Source: Sneathiellales bacterium | GTDB lineage: Bacteria; Pseudomonadota; Alphaproteobacteria; JANQFL01 | Assembly: GCA_028277845.1 (NCBI GenBank) | Contig: JANQFL010000050.1 | Coordinates: 1-41,242 of the forward strand | Direction of reading: 5' to 3' | Length of the DNA: 41,242 bases | In this document: positions 32,542 through 41,242 of the stretch, piece after piece | Layout: each line of letters begins with the position of its first letter | Numbering within the stretch: the stretch's first letter is position 1 | Position numbers and translations under genes: made by a program | Notes under the pieces: generated by a model | The model's input: the letters and a program-made list of their open reading frames with translations, nothing else | What the model was told of the DNA's origin: nothing | Databases searched by the model: none

Positions 32542-33378
32542 GTGGCCGTGTCCGAGCCGAAGTCTCACATCGTCGTACTGGGTAACGAGAAAGGCGGGTC
32601 CGGAAAATCGACGACGGCCATGCACATCGTTGCCGCCTTGATGGCCGAGGGATACCGCGTCGGGACCGTCGACCTGGATTCCAGGCAACGCACGCTAAGC
32701 CGGTACATCGACAACCGGCGCGTGTATGCCAACCGCAACGATTTGACCCTTCCGCTGCCGGAACACCGCATCGTCGCGCCCAGTAGCGCGGACAACAGGA
32801 CCGATGCGCAGGCGGACGAATATGAACGCCTGAACGCGGCGGTTCGGGAACTGACGGCGGTCAACGACTACGTGGTCATCGATTGTCCCGGCAGCGACGG
32901 TCACTTGGCCCGTCTCGGGCATGGACTGGCGGACACGTTGATCACGCCGGTCAACGACAGCTTTATCGACATCGATCTGTTGGCATCGGTCGATCCGGAC
33001 ACGTTCGATGTGGCAGGTCCGTCGCACTACGCCGAAATGGTTTGGGAACAGCGTAAACACCGTCTCTTGCGTGACGGCAGTTCCATCGACTGGCTGGTGA
33101 TGCGCAATCGCCTGTCAAGTTTGGATGCCCGTAATAAGCGGCGGACGGGCCGGGTTCTCGAACGCCTTGCCGGGCGCGTCGGATTTCGCTTGGCGCCCGG
33201 GTTCGGAGAGCGGGTGATCTATCGCGAGTTGTTTCTGCAGGGGCTCACTCTCCTGGATCTCGGCAATGGCAAGGCAAGGTCGATGACCATGAGTCATGTC
33301 GCTGCGCGTCAGGAACTGCGGGGGCTGATGAACACCTTGACTCTGCCCAAGGTTTCCCAGCCGGCGCGCGCCAGTTGA
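32542..33378 (+). CDS. mipZ: Division-plane positioning ATPase MipZ
   Basis: ParA/MinD-superfamily ATPase that in Caulobacter forms a bipolar gradient from ParB and inhibits FtsZ, placing the septum at midcell. 278 residues from GTG 32542, which has GGAG 6 bases upstream and starts just ahead of the conserved MAVSEPKSHIVVLGNEKGG. Deviant Walker A KGGSGKST (17-24), switch I VGTVDLDSRQ, Walker B VVIDCPGSDGHLAR. MipZ-specific stretches VMRNRLSSLDARNKRR and PGFGERVIYRELFLQGLTLLDL are present. The frame extends upstream to 32473 with no better start. It identifies the organism as an alphaproteobacterium. A vWA gene and a J-domain gene follow. Confidence 0.93.
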   Translation: MAVSEPKSHIVVLGNEKGGSGKSTTAMHIVAALMAEGYRVGTVDLDSRQRTLSRYIDNRRVYANRNDLTLPLPEHRIVAPSSADNRTDAQADEYERLNAAVRELTAVNDYVVIDCPGSDGHLARLGHGLADTLITPVNDSFIDIDLLASVDPDTFDVAGPSHYAEMVWEQRKHRLLRDGSSIDWLVMRNRLSSLDARNKRRTGRVLERLAGRVGFRLAPGFGERVIYRELFLQGLTLLDLGNGKARSMTMSHVAARQELRGLMNTLTLPKVSQPARAS

Positions 33379-33540
33379 ACGCTGTTTCGCCGACACGGGA
33401 TACGAAGCCGTCCCAGAACCGGAATTTGGGCAATATTGGGCTGGATTCGGCCCCCGAAAGTCACAATCTGATTATAATAGGATCATTGGCCGCACGGTAT
33501 GGTGGCGGCAGCAGCTTGAAGGGACTGCAATCGGATTTTC

Positions 33541-34248
33541 ATGACCCGCGATCTCGACAAATCGAAGCAATCCGGCCGGTCATCCGGCGTTGATGCCTTT
33601 CTCAGGAAAGTCGCGTCCACGCCGACGATCGTGCCCACCGGTTCGAAGGGCAGGCTGGTATTCGCCATGGACGCGACGGCCAGCCGGGAACCGACCTGGG
33701 ATCATGCCTGTCACATACAGGCGGAAATGTTCACCGAGGCATCCGGTTTGGGCGGGCTTGAAATCCAGTTGGCATTTTTCCGCGGATTCGGAGAATTTCG
33801 TGCGGTGCCCTGGCATAGCCGCTCACAGGATCTGGTGGGAGAGATGACCGGGGTGACATGTCTGGGCGGACATACGCAGATCGAGAAGGTCTTGAAGCAC
33901 GCTATCGCCGAAACCAAACGCAAAAAGATCAATGCATTGGTCTATGTCGGTGACTGCATGGAAGAGCGCGTCGATGATCTGTGCCAGTTGGCCGGCGAAC
34001 TCGGCATGCTCGGCGTACCGGCGTTCGTGTTCCAGGAAGGGCGCGAACCCGTCGCCATGCGGGCGTTCGAGCAGATTGCGCGGCTGACCAACGGCGCCTA
34101 TTGCAGTTTCGATGCCAACAGCGCGCAAACGCTGCGCGATCTGCTCAAGGCGGTTGCGGCGTTTGCGGCAGGGGGACGAAAGGCCTTGCAGGATTTCAGC
34201 CGAAAGACGGGCGGCGACGTCAAGTTGATCGCCCGGCAATTGCGTTGA
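33541..34248 (+). CDS. vWA-domain protein
   Basis: 235 residues, no signal peptide or membrane segment, so cytoplasmic. A von Willebrand A fold from about residue 38: the MIDAS motif is DATAS (D44, T46, S48) in LVFAMDATASREPTWD, where the canonical form is DxSxS; GGHTQIEKVL carries the MIDAS threonine and VYVGDCMEE the MIDAS aspartate. Such domains bind a divalent metal and mediate protein-protein assembly. The C-terminal helix region (LRDLLKAVAAFAAGGRKALQDF) may be a contact surface. It sits between mipZ and a J-domain gene, 13 bases before the latter, so the two are probably co-expressed. Function unknown. Confidence 0.8.
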   Translation: MTRDLDKSKQSGRSSGVDAFLRKVASTPTIVPTGSKGRLVFAMDATASREPTWDHACHIQAEMFTEASGLGGLEIQLAFFRGFGEFRAVPWHSRSQDLVGEMTGVTCLGGHTQIEKVLKHAIAETKRKKINALVYVGDCMEERVDDLCQLAGELGMLGVPAFVFQEGREPVAMRAFEQIARLTNGAYCSFDANSAQTLRDLLKAVAAFAAGGRKALQDFSRKTGGDVKLIARQLR

Positions 34249-34261
34249 CCGGAGAAACGGC

Positions 34262-34996
34262 GTGACGTGGTTTGTCCTCGGCGTCTGTCTGTTGATCGCG
34301 TTTCTGCTCGCCATCAAGTGGTTCGTGGCGGCGGACCCCAGGGCGCTGGCCGAAGGCATCCGTAAGGGCGGTGCCGTACTTCTCGGTCTGGCCGGACTGT
34401 TTTTCCTGTTCACCGGCCGGTTTGCTTTTTCGCTTCCCTTGTTCGCCATCGCGTACCTCCTGCTCAACGGCCGGCTGGGTTCGGCGTTCGGTTCGTTCCG
34501 GTTTCCCGGCGGCTTTCCGGGCGGTTTTGCCGGCGGTAGCCGCCCGACGCCGGGCCAGTCGTCCGATGTGGAAAGCGAATGGCTGGATATGGCGCTGGAT
34601 CACGACACCGGCGAGATATCGGGCCGCATCAAGCGTGGACGGCATGCGGGCAAGGAATTGAGCGATCTCGGCAAGGAAGAACTGCTCGAGGTGATGGAGG
34701 AATGCCGCGAGCAGGACGAAGACGCCGCCACCCTGCTGGAAGCCTATATTGACCGGATCTTTGGCGAGGAATGGCAGGAGAACGGAGACGGGCAGGGATC
34801 GGCAGGACCCGACACCGGATCCATGACCGAAGTCCGGGCATGCGATATCCTGGGCCTGCAACCGGGCGCGTCTGAAACGGAAATCAAGGAAGCCCATCGG
34901 CGGCTGATGAAGAACGTCCATCCCGACAAGGGGGGATCGGCCTATTTGGCGCGCCAAATCAACGCAGCCAAGGATTTCCTGCTCAAATCACGCTAA
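34262..34996 (+). CDS. Membrane-anchored C-terminal J-domain protein
   Basis: 244 residues starting at GTG 34262 (CCGGAGAAACGGC upstream). Two N-terminal hydrophobic segments (about 4-23 and 37-68), a Gly/Phe-rich linker (FRFPGGFPGGFAGG, 79-92), a middle helical region (about 102-172) and a C-terminal J domain (about 193-244) with HPDKGGS; the catalytic HPD is residues 220-222. The J domain would stimulate a DnaK-type ATPase at the inner membrane. A short C-terminal J domain on a membrane anchor is the layout of the mitochondrial Pam18/Tim14, and alphaproteobacterial relatives are known. There is no zinc finger or substrate-binding domain as in DnaJ. Confidence 0.85.
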   Translation: MTWFVLGVCLLIAFLLAIKWFVAADPRALAEGIRKGGAVLLGLAGLFFLFTGRFAFSLPLFAIAYLLLNGRLGSAFGSFRFPGGFPGGFAGGSRPTPGQSSDVESEWLDMALDHDTGEISGRIKRGRHAGKELSDLGKEELLEVMEECREQDEDAATLLEAYIDRIFGEEWQENGDGQGSAGPDTGSMTEVRACDILGLQPGASETEIKEAHRRLMKNVHPDKGGSAYLARQINAAKDFLLKSR

Positions 34997-35123
34997 CGAA
35001 AATGTGGATAATGGGTTGCTTCGGACCCGACCCCATGGCACAACCCGCCACCGGTTGACCTCTCTCGGCCACCTGCATCGAATTTCTCAGCAATTGGGCG
35101 GATGCGCCCGGAATCAACGAAAC

Positions 35124-35996
35124 ATGAGCAAAACTCTCCGTAAAGCCGTGTTCCCTGTTGGCGGTCTTGGTACGCGATTCCTGCCGGCGACCAAATCCAT
35201 GCCCAAGGAAATGCTTCCGGTGGTCGACAAGCCCCTCATCCAGTACGCGGTGGAGGAGGCGGCCGCGGCGGGGATCGAGGAGTTCATTTTCGTGACCGGG
35301 CGCGGCAAGGCGGCGATCGAGGATCATTTCGATTACTCCTACGAACTGCAGGATACGCTCATTCGCCGCGACAAGACCGAAGCGCTCGAGGAACTGAACC
35401 GCTGGATGCCGAAGGCCGGCAAGGTGATGTACACCCGCCAGCAGGAGCCCCTCGGGCTGGGCCACGCGGTCTGGTGCGCCCGTCATCTGGTCGGCGACGA
35501 ACCGTTCGCGGTGTTGCTGGCCGACGACCTGGTGCTGTCGCAGACGCCGTGCCTGAAACAGATGGTCGATGTCTACGACAGGCAGGGCGGCAACGTCGTT
35601 GCCGTCATGGACGTGCCGCTGGAGCACACCAAGCGTTACGGCATTCTCGACGTCGGATCGGACGACGGTAAACTGGCCGAGGTGCGCGGGCTGGTGGAGA
35701 AGCCCGACCCGAAGGACGCCCCGTCCACCCTGTCGATCATCGGCCGCTACATTCTGCAGGCGGACGTGTTCGACCACCTGGAGACGCGCAGCCTGGGCGC
35801 GGGCGGAGAGATCCAGTTGACGGACGCCATGGCCCGCATGATCGGCGCCGGCCCGTTCTTCGGACTGCGCTTCGAGGGCACCCGGTTCGATTGCGGCGAC
35901 AAGGTCGGGTTCCTGCACGCTAACCTGGCGTTCGCGCTCGAGCGGGACGACATGAAGGACGGTGTCCGCAAGGTCATCGACGCGTATTCCAGGTAG
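35124..35996 (+). CDS. galU: UTP-glucose-1-phosphate uridylyltransferase GalU
   Basis: 290 residues. It makes UDP-glucose from UTP and glucose-1-phosphate. Nucleotide-binding signature FPVGGLGTRFLPATKSMPKEMLPVVDKPLIQYAVEEA (9-45), ADDLVL metal-binding segment, VEKPDPKDAPSTLSIIGRYIL and the C-terminal GTRFDCGDKVGFLHANLAFAL, all standard for GalU. I start it at ATG 35124 (MSKTLRKAVFPVGG), because the upstream in-frame extension has no family similarity. It heads a sugar-nucleotide set, followed 45 bases later by ugd and then a sugar phosphomutase. Confidence 0.96.
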   Translation: MSKTLRKAVFPVGGLGTRFLPATKSMPKEMLPVVDKPLIQYAVEEAAAAGIEEFIFVTGRGKAAIEDHFDYSYELQDTLIRRDKTEALEELNRWMPKAGKVMYTRQQEPLGLGHAVWCARHLVGDEPFAVLLADDLVLSQTPCLKQMVDVYDRQGGNVVAVMDVPLEHTKRYGILDVGSDDGKLAEVRGLVEKPDPKDAPSTLSIIGRYILQADVFDHLETRSLGAGGEIQLTDAMARMIGAGPFFGLRFEGTRFDCGDKVGFLHANLAFALERDDMKDGVRKVIDAYSR

Positions 35997-36041
35997 ATTG
36001 GGCGCCGGATTAGGTTAGTCGATTGAAGAAGGAAGGCTGAT

Positions 36042-37370
36042 ATGCGGGTCGCAATGATCGGATCGGGCTATGTCGGCCTGGTCTCCGGGGCGTGTTTCTC
36101 GGAATTCGGCCACGAAGTGGTGTGCGTCGACAACGATGCCGGCAAGATCGGCCGGTTGCGCGAAGGCCATGTGCCGATTTACGAGCCGGGCCTGGACGCG
36201 CTGATCGAGCGCAATGTCGCGGCCAACCGGCTGTCGTTCACCACCGACCTGCCATCGGCCGTGGCTTCGGCGGAAGCGGTCTTCATCGCGGTCGGCACGC
36301 CCAGCCGGCGCGGCGACGGCGAGGCCGATCTCAGTTACGTCTACGCCGCGGCCGAGGAAATCGCCCGGGCGATTTCCGGCTACACCGTCGTCGTCACCAA
36401 GTCGACGGTGCCCGTGGGCACCGGCCGGGAGGTCGAACGCATCGTGCGCGAAACCAATCCCGACGCCGATTTCGACGTCGCCTCCAACCCCGAGTTCCTG
36501 CGGGAAGGCGCCGCCATCGAGGACTTCATGCGGCCTGACCGTGTGGTCGTCGGCACCGAATCCGAGCGCGCCCGGAACGCCATGCGCGAACTGTACCGCC
36601 CGCTGTTCCTGATCGAAACGCCGGTGCTGTTCACCACGCTGGAAACCTCCGAACTGATCAAGTACGCCGCCAACACGTTTCTCGCCACCAAGATCACCTT
36701 CATCAACGAAATGGCCGACATCTGCGAGGCCGCCGGCGCCGACGTGCACGACGTGGCCCGCGGCATCGGCCTGGACGGGCGCATCGGCCGCAAGTTCCTG
36801 CATCCCGGGCCGGGTTACGGCGGCTCGTGCTTTCCCAAGGACACCCGGGCCCTGGTCAGCATGGCGCGGCGCGTGGGCGCGCCGTCGCGCATCGTCGAAA
36901 CCGTCGTGTCCGTCAACGACCGACGCAAGAAGGACATGGCCGAGAAGGTGATTGCCGCCTGCGGCGGATCCGTCGCCGGCAAGGCGATCGCCGTGCTCGG
37001 CCTGACGTTCAAGCCCGGCACCGACGACATGCGCGAGGCGCCCAGCCTCGACATCGTGCCCGCGTTGCAGGCGGCCGGCGGCGCCATCAAGGCCTATGAT
37101 CCGGAGGGCATGGAAGAAGCCAAGGCCATGCTGCCCGGCGTCGCCTGGTGCGCCGACGCCTACGATACGGTCGACGGGGCCGACGCGCTCGTCATCATCA
37201 CCGAATGGAACCAGTTCCGGGCGCTCGACCTCGACCGGGTCAAGGCCGCCATGACCACGCCGTTGATGATCGATCTGCGCAACATCTATGAACAGTCGGT
37301 CATGGCCGAGGCCGGCTTCGATTATCATTGCGTCGGCCGGCCGAGCGTGATGGGAAACGGGGAGGCCTGA
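36042..37370 (+). CDS. ugd: UDP-glucose 6-dehydrogenase Ugd
   Basis: 442 residues. It oxidises UDP-glucose to UDP-glucuronate using two NAD. N-terminal NAD-binding [62 protein letters not shown] and [24 protein letters not shown]; catalytic cysteine C263 in [17 protein letters not shown]-terminal UDP-sugar domain with [31 protein letters not shown] precedes the ATG. It uses the product of galU directly upstream, and the phosphomutase starts 4 bases downstream, so the three form an operon for surface polysaccharide precursors. Confidence 0.96.
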   Translation: MRVAMIGSGYVGLVSGACFSEFGHEVVCVDNDAGKIGRLREGHVPIYEPGLDALIERNVAANRLSFTTDLPSAVASAEAVFIAVGTPSRRGDGEADLSYVYAAAEEIARAISGYTVVVTKSTVPVGTGREVERIVRETNPDADFDVASNPEFLREGAAIEDFMRPDRVVVGTESERARNAMRELYRPLFLIETPVLFTTLETSELIKYAANTFLATKITFINEMADICEAAGADVHDVARGIGLDGRIGRKFLHPGPGYGGSCFPKDTRALVSMARRVGAPSRIVETVVSVNDRRKKDMAEKVIAACGGSVAGKAIAVLGLTFKPGTDDMREAPSLDIVPALQAAGGAIKAYDPEGMEEAKAMLPGVAWCADAYDTVDGADALVIITEWNQFRALDLDRVKAAMTTPLMIDLRNIYEQSVMAEAGFDYHCVGRPSVMGNGEA

Positions 37371-37374
37371 TCCG

Positions 37375-38775
37375 ATGCCCGGCTCGCACGCCTTTCACCC
37401 AACGGTCCTGCGCGAATACGACGTCCGCGGCATCGTCGGCGACACCCTGAGCACGGCCGACGCGCACGCCTTGGGGCGGGCCTACGGAACGGTCTTGCGG
37501 CGACGGTTGGCGGACGGCAACGCCGCTCCCCGTGTCTGCGTCGGCTACGACGGCCGCCTGAGCTCGCCGGACATGGAAGCCGCCCTGGTGGACGGCCTGG
37601 TCGCGACCGGCATCCAAGTGGAGCGGATCGGCCTGGGCCCGACGCCGATGCTGTATTTCGCCGCCTATTCCCGCGAAGCCGACGGCGGCATCATGGTGAC
37701 CGGCTCGCACAATCCGCCCGACTATAACGGCTTCAAGATGGTCATGGGCGGCAAGTCGTTCTTCGGCGACGACATTCAGGGCCTGGGCGCAACCGCCGAA
37801 TCGGGCGACTTCATGCCGGGCAGCGGCGGCGTCACCGACGTCTCCGTCCAGGACGCCTATGTCGCGCGCATGCTGTCCGACTATGCGGGCGGCCGCGACC
37901 TCAAAGTGGCCTGGGATCCCGGCAACGGGGCGGCCGGGGACGTCGTCAAGGCGCTGACGGAGAAGCTTCCCGGCGCGCACATCGTCATCAACGGCGATAT
38001 CGACGGCACCTTTCCGGCCCATCATCCCGACCCGACCGTCGAGGCCAATCTCGAACAACTACGCGATGTGGTGCTGTCGGAACAGTGCGATCTCGGCCTG
38101 GCCTTCGACGGCGACGGCGACCGCATCGGCGTTCTGGACGGCAAGGGCCGGGTGTTGTGGGGCGACCAGCTGCTGGCCCTCTTGTCCAAGGACGTTCTCG
38201 CGGCGCAGCCGGGCGCGACCATCATCGCCGACGTGAAGGCCAGCCAGATCCTGTTCGACGAAGTCGCGCGGCTGGGCGGCACGCCGTTGATGTGGAAGAC
38301 GGGCCATTCCCTGATCAAGACCAAGATGGCCGAGAGCGGTTCTCCGTTGGCCGGTGAAATGAGCGGCCATATCTTCATGGCCGACAAGTATTACGGCTTC
38401 GACGACGCGCAGTATGTCGGCGTCCGCGTGCTCGACTGGACGGCGCGCTCGGGCGAGACGCTGGACGCGTTCCGGGATTCCCTGCCCGCGGTGATCAACA
38501 CGCCCGAACTGCGCTTCGACTGCGACGACACCCGCAAGTTCGACGTCGTCGAGGAAGTGCGCGACCGGCTGGCCGCCAGCGGCGCCGACGTCAACGGCAT
38601 CGACGGCGTCCGGGTCAACACGGCGGACGGCTGGTGGCTGTTGCGGGCGTCCAACACCCAGGCCGTGCTGGTGGCGCGCTGCGAATCGGGCAGCGAGGCC
38701 GGGCTCGGCCGGTTGAAGGCCGCCCTGTCCGAACAGCTTGCGGCCAGCGGCGTCGCCCTGCCGGACGACCTCTAA
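37375..38775 (+). CDS. Phosphomannomutase/phosphoglucomutase
   Basis: 466-residue alpha-D-phosphohexomutase. Phosphoserine loop [15 protein letters not shown] with S111; metal loop DGDGDR (D245, D247, D249); sugar loop GEMSGH (327-332); C-terminal phosphate-binding [14 protein letters not shown]. This pattern is that of AlgC-type dual enzymes that interconvert mannose or glucose 6- and 1-phosphates, which would feed glucose-1-phosphate to GalU or mannose-1-phosphate to GDP-mannose. It starts 4 bases after ugd. Its stop overlaps the convergent MFS gene by 4 bases (CTAA). Substrate preference cannot be fixed from sequence. Confidence 0.93.
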   Translation: MPGSHAFHPTVLREYDVRGIVGDTLSTADAHALGRAYGTVLRRRLADGNAAPRVCVGYDGRLSSPDMEAALVDGLVATGIQVERIGLGPTPMLYFAAYSREADGGIMVTGSHNPPDYNGFKMVMGGKSFFGDDIQGLGATAESGDFMPGSGGVTDVSVQDAYVARMLSDYAGGRDLKVAWDPGNGAAGDVVKALTEKLPGAHIVINGDIDGTFPAHHPDPTVEANLEQLRDVVLSEQCDLGLAFDGDGDRIGVLDGKGRVLWGDQLLALLSKDVLAAQPGATIIADVKASQILFDEVARLGGTPLMWKTGHSLIKTKMAESGSPLAGEMSGHIFMADKYYGFDDAQYVGVRVLDWTARSGETLDAFRDSLPAVINTPELRFDCDDTRKFDVVEEVRDRLAASGADVNGIDGVRVNTADGWWLLRASNTQAVLVARCESGSEAGLGRLKAALSEQLAASGVALPDDL

Positions 38776-40013
38776 GCACGGCGGCCGCTGGCGAAGAACC
38801 AGATCAGCGAGACCACCTGAAGGCCGAGGATCGTGCCGGTCGCGGCGGTGTAGGACACGGTCTCGTATCCGCCGCCGGCCGTCACGGGCCACAGGTCGAT
38901 GATCACCCCCATGAGCCACTGGACGACGAACACCGTGGCGAACACCAGCAGATTCAGTCCCGTATTCGCCCGGGCCGAATGGGTCTGCGGGAAATGGTGC
39001 GACAGGATGGCGTAGACCAGCGAGCCCGAATTGCCCAGCAGCCCGAACAGGAACACCACCACAAACGTCGCCTCGCCGTATCCGAGAAAGATCGGTATTT
39101 GCGCCAATACGAACAGGCATTGCCCGGCGATCATCACCTTGATCAGCGGCACGCCGCGGCGGCTGAAGAAATCGCTGACCAGGCCGATCAGAACGAACCC
39201 GAGCGTCAGCGCCGCCGCCATGACGAACAGGTGCGTGTCGACGCCGGCGCGGTCGAGCCGGGGCACGTCCCGCAGCCACGGTCCCATCCACAGGCTGAAC
39301 ATGGCCATGCTGGCGCCGAAGGCGGTGACCGAGATGGGCGCGATGCGCCAGAACAACCGGTCACGGTAAATCACCGCCAACCCGGCGAGGGTCTTTTCCT
39401 GCTGTTCCGCGGGCGCCCTGTCGCTCCGTCTGGGCACGACCGTCAGAATGACGATGGCGACGACCCACGTCAGGATGCCCAGTCCGATGAACACCGTGCG
39501 CCAGTCGGACGCCGCGACCAGGGCGCGGATGGGGCTGGTCGCGCTCATGGCGCCGACGCCGCCGATGGCCATCAGCAGCCCGTTGGTCAGGGCCCACCGT
39601 TCCGCCGGAAACCATTGCACGATGGCCTTGAACGAGCCCATGAGGCAACCGGACACGCCCAGGCCGATCAGCGTCCGCCCGATGACCAACGTCAGCGGCG
39701 TGTCGCCGACCCCGAAGATCACGGCGCCGATGCCGGCGACGGACAACAGCACGGCCTGGACCCGCCGTGGGCCGTAGCGGTCGAGCAATACGCCCAATGG
39801 CAGCTGAAACGCCGTGAAGCCGAGAAAGTAGGCGGCGGTCAGGAATCCCAGGTCCGTGGCGCTGAGCGCGAGATCGCTGACCAGTTCCGGTACAATGACG
39901 GCGTTGATGTTGCGAAACAGGTAGGACAGAAAATACCCGGCCGCGAACGGCACGAACACGAGCAGAATGCGGTTCAGGATCGTCGCGCTATGACCGGTGG
40001 ATGAAGCGGGCAT
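38772..40013 (-). CDS. MFS transporter
   Basis: 413-residue inner-membrane protein with about twelve hydrophobic segments in two halves. The loop 2-3 signature is [16 protein letters not shown], and the second half has [59 protein letters not shown] at the start is typical of anion/organic-acid or nitrate-type MFS carriers. The substrate is not readable. It converges on the phosphomutase (4-base overlap) and is divergent from psuG across about 90 bases, so it might carry a nucleoside or related compound; that link is only positional. Confidence 0.88.
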   Translation of the reverse strand: MPASSTGHSATILNRILLVFVPFAAGYFLSYLFRNINAVIVPELVSDLALSATDLGFLTAAYFLGFTAFQLPLGVLLDRYGPRRVQAVLLSVAGIGAVIFGVGDTPLTLVIGRTLIGLGVSGCLMGSFKAIVQWFPAERWALTNGLLMAIGGVGAMSATSPIRALVAASDWRTVFIGLGILTWVVAIVILTVVPRRSDRAPAEQQEKTLAGLAVIYRDRLFWRIAPISVTAFGASMAMFSLWMGPWLRDVPRLDRAGVDTHLFVMAAALTLGFVLIGLVSDFFSRRGVPLIKVMIAGQCLFVLAQIPIFLGYGEATFVVVFLFGLLGNSGSLVYAILSHHFPQTHSARANTGLNLLVFATVFVVQWLMGVIIDLWPVTAGGGYETVSYTAATGTILGLQVVSLIWFFASGRRA

Positions 40014-40100
40014 TCGGGTAATTTCTCAGGGACAGGCGAGGCCGCGCATGGTAATGACGGCGCCTTGTCAGGCAAACCCCTAATTGGAAACGCGACGGAC

Positions 40101-41003
40101 ATGCAATTCAACGACGAGGTCAGGCAGGCGCGGTCGGACGGCCACGCCGTGGTCGCCCTCGAATCGACCATCATCGCCCATGGCTTTCCCCGCCCCGACA
40201 ACCGGGCACTGGCCGACCGGCTTGAGGAGGCAGTCCGGGACAACGGCGCCGTTCCGGCCACCATCGCCGTCATCGGCGGCCGGGTGTGTGTCGGGCTGAC
40301 GCCCGGTCAACTCGATTTGATTGCCGACCGGGACGACATCGAGAAGTGTTCCCTGCGGGATTTGGCGGCCGTGTGCGCGCAAGGCGGGCATGGCGCGACC
40401 ACGGTGTCCGCCACGGCGCGGCTCGCGGCGGCCGCTGGCATCAAGGTGTTCGCGACCGGCGGCATCGGCGGTGTGCACCCGGGCGCCGGGGAGAGCTTCG
40501 ACGTGTCCGCCGACTTGATCGAGCTGGGCAAAACGTCCGTCGCCGTGGTCTGCGCCGGCGCCAAATCCATCCTCGACCTGCCGGCGACCCTGGAGGTCCT
40601 GGAAACCTACGGCGTTCCGGTGGTCGGTTATCGGTGCGATGAGTTTCCGGCCTTCCACAGCCGGTCCAGCGGCCTGGCGCTGCGACACAGCGGCCAAACG
40701 CCGGACGATCTTGCGGCGATCATCCGCGCCCATGCCGGCTTGGGTCTGGATTCCGGGGTCCTGATCTGCAATCCGCCTCCCGAAAGCGTCGCCATGCCGC
40801 GCCCCGAACTGGACGCTCTCGTCGCCGACGCATTGCGGGCCGCTCGGGCCGACGGCATCCAGGGTGCCGCCCTGACCCCGTATCTGCTGGCCAAACTCAA
40901 CGACCTGTCCGGCGGCCGGACCCGTGTGATCAACCGGGCATTGGCGGAATCGAACGCGGCACTGGGCGCGCGGATCGCCGCCGCGCTTTCAAACATGAAT
41001 TGA
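40101..41003 (+). CDS. psuG: Pseudouridine-5'-phosphate glycosidase PsuG
   Basis: Cleaves pseudouridine 5'-phosphate to uracil and ribose 5-phosphate. 300 residues from ATG 40101; an in-frame TTG at 40065 would add 12. Family motifs: VVALESTIIAHGFPRPDN (E21), HGATTVSATARLAAAAGIKVFATGGIGGVHPGAGESFDVSADL and VVCAGAKSILDLPATLEVLE with catalytic K155, then NPPPESVAMP. The kinase psuK that usually supplies its substrate is not adjacent on either side, though the downstream side is cut by the window edge. A MITE-like element begins 4 bases after its stop. Confidence 0.94.
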   Translation: MQFNDEVRQARSDGHAVVALESTIIAHGFPRPDNRALADRLEEAVRDNGAVPATIAVIGGRVCVGLTPGQLDLIADRDDIEKCSLRDLAAVCAQGGHGATTVSATARLAAAAGIKVFATGGIGGVHPGAGESFDVSADLIELGKTSVAVVCAGAKSILDLPATLEVLETYGVPVVGYRCDEFPAFHSRSSGLALRHSGQTPDDLAAIIRAHAGLGLDSGVLICNPPPESVAMPRPELDALVADALRAARADGIQGAALTPYLLAKLNDLSGGRTRVINRALAESNAALGARIAAALSNMN

Positions 41004-41007
41004 AGTT

Positions 41008-41242
41008 TAGAGCATTTCCTCCTTAGATGGAGCCATTCTGTTTCGCGAGCGGCCTGCCCATCCACAAGGAAGACGGGGCCGCGCGATGCCGGGCATCGCG
41101 CAAGCCGTCTGACGCCGTGGGGGGCGCCCGCTCGGAAACCCGGAGGGACGGGCGTCTTGGCGCCAAATCCGGCGGCTGCCGTCTCGGCCATACCCCCGGT
41201 ATGGCCGTCACCGCCAGCCTTGGCCTTGGCGCCAATGCGCTC
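41008..41242. mobile_element. MITE-like element, second copy (runs off window)
   Basis: Direct repeat of 25831-26067 with about 13 differences by eye over 235 bases, including the left end TAGAGC...TTAGATGG...CATTCTG, the GCGCGATGC/GCATCGCGC hairpin and both TTGGCGCCAA palindromes (41157-41166, 41226-41235). In this copy the second hairpin is better paired (CGGCCATACC / GGTATGGCCG). The right inverted repeat lies beyond the window. It directly follows psuG. Confidence 0.75.

Noticed and set aside
33473-33478. TATAAT before the vWA gene
   Set aside because: A perfect -10 hexamer, but no -35-like hexamer at 15-19 bases; left uncalled.
38634-40004. 456-codon open frame opposite the MFS gene
   Set aside because: Antisense to a clear 12-segment transporter; composition is dominated by Arg, Asp, Gln and Gly as in other shadow frames.

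Overview
The window is GC-rich chromosomal DNA from an alphaproteobacterium, probably a free-living, motile member of the Rhodospirillales or a close relative. The main pointers are a MipZ-type division ATPase (an alphaproteobacterial protein), long GC-biased genes packed in operons, LIV-type transport, a chemoreceptor gene, and dispersed palindromic repeats of a kind common in that class. I saw no rRNA, tRNA, phage, plasmid or CRISPR features. The exact genus cannot be read from the sequence.

Layout. (1) 1-2140: an exported single-Cache-domain protein followed by a methyl-accepting chemotaxis protein that runs off the left edge, with an excellent sigma-28 (FliA) promoter match and a long leader. 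(2) 2141-14168: a complete histidine-utilisation locus. A LIV-type ABC transporter (binding protein, LivH, LivM, LivG, LivF), the repressor HutC, urocanate hydratase, histidine ammonia-lyase and N-formylglutamate deformylase form one tightly packed minus-strand series. hutI and hutF are divergent next to it. Together they turn histidine into glutamate by the five-step, two-deaminase route (HutH, HutU, HutI, HutF, HutG). A 26-bp perfect palindrome with a HutC-type core lies ahead of the transporter and also ahead of a divergent phytanoyl-CoA-dioxygenase-family gene. (3) 15165-17599: a REP-like doublet, then a flavin/PNPOx-like protein and a divergent MocR regulator with direct repeats between them.

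(4) 17663-21514: a four-gene plus-strand cluster of exported tandem rhodanese, exported degenerate cupredoxin-like protein, MerA/Lpd-like flavoprotein and a TVP38-family membrane protein. It looks like an envelope redox or sulfur system and is the best candidate here for something not yet described. (5) 21600-22938: an outer-membrane beta-barrel protein whose promoter region carries a Zur-like box on the -10 element and a Fur-like box further down. (6) 22974-25823: two small ORFs, then a rhodanese-ChrB protein and the chromate transporter ChrA, translationally coupled. (7) 25831-26103 and 41008-41242: two direct copies of a MITE-like element with terminal inverted repeats, TA flanks and nested hairpins. 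(8) 26112-31327: glutamine-synthetase-like ligase, aldehyde dehydrogenase, iron alcohol dehydrogenase and an LhgO-like FAD oxidoreductase, fitting catabolism of an amino alcohol or amine through gamma-glutamylation.

(9) 31456-34996: an exported DUF3179 protein, MipZ, a vWA-domain protein and a membrane-anchored J-domain protein. (10) 35124-38775: galU, ugd and a phosphomannomutase/phosphoglucomutase, which make UDP-glucose, UDP-glucuronate and sugar-1-phosphates for surface polysaccharide. (11) 38772-41003: an MFS transporter and, divergently, pseudouridine-5'-phosphate glycosidase.

Functional calls rest on protein motifs read by eye. Promoters and operators are matches to known consensus sequences, not tested sites.
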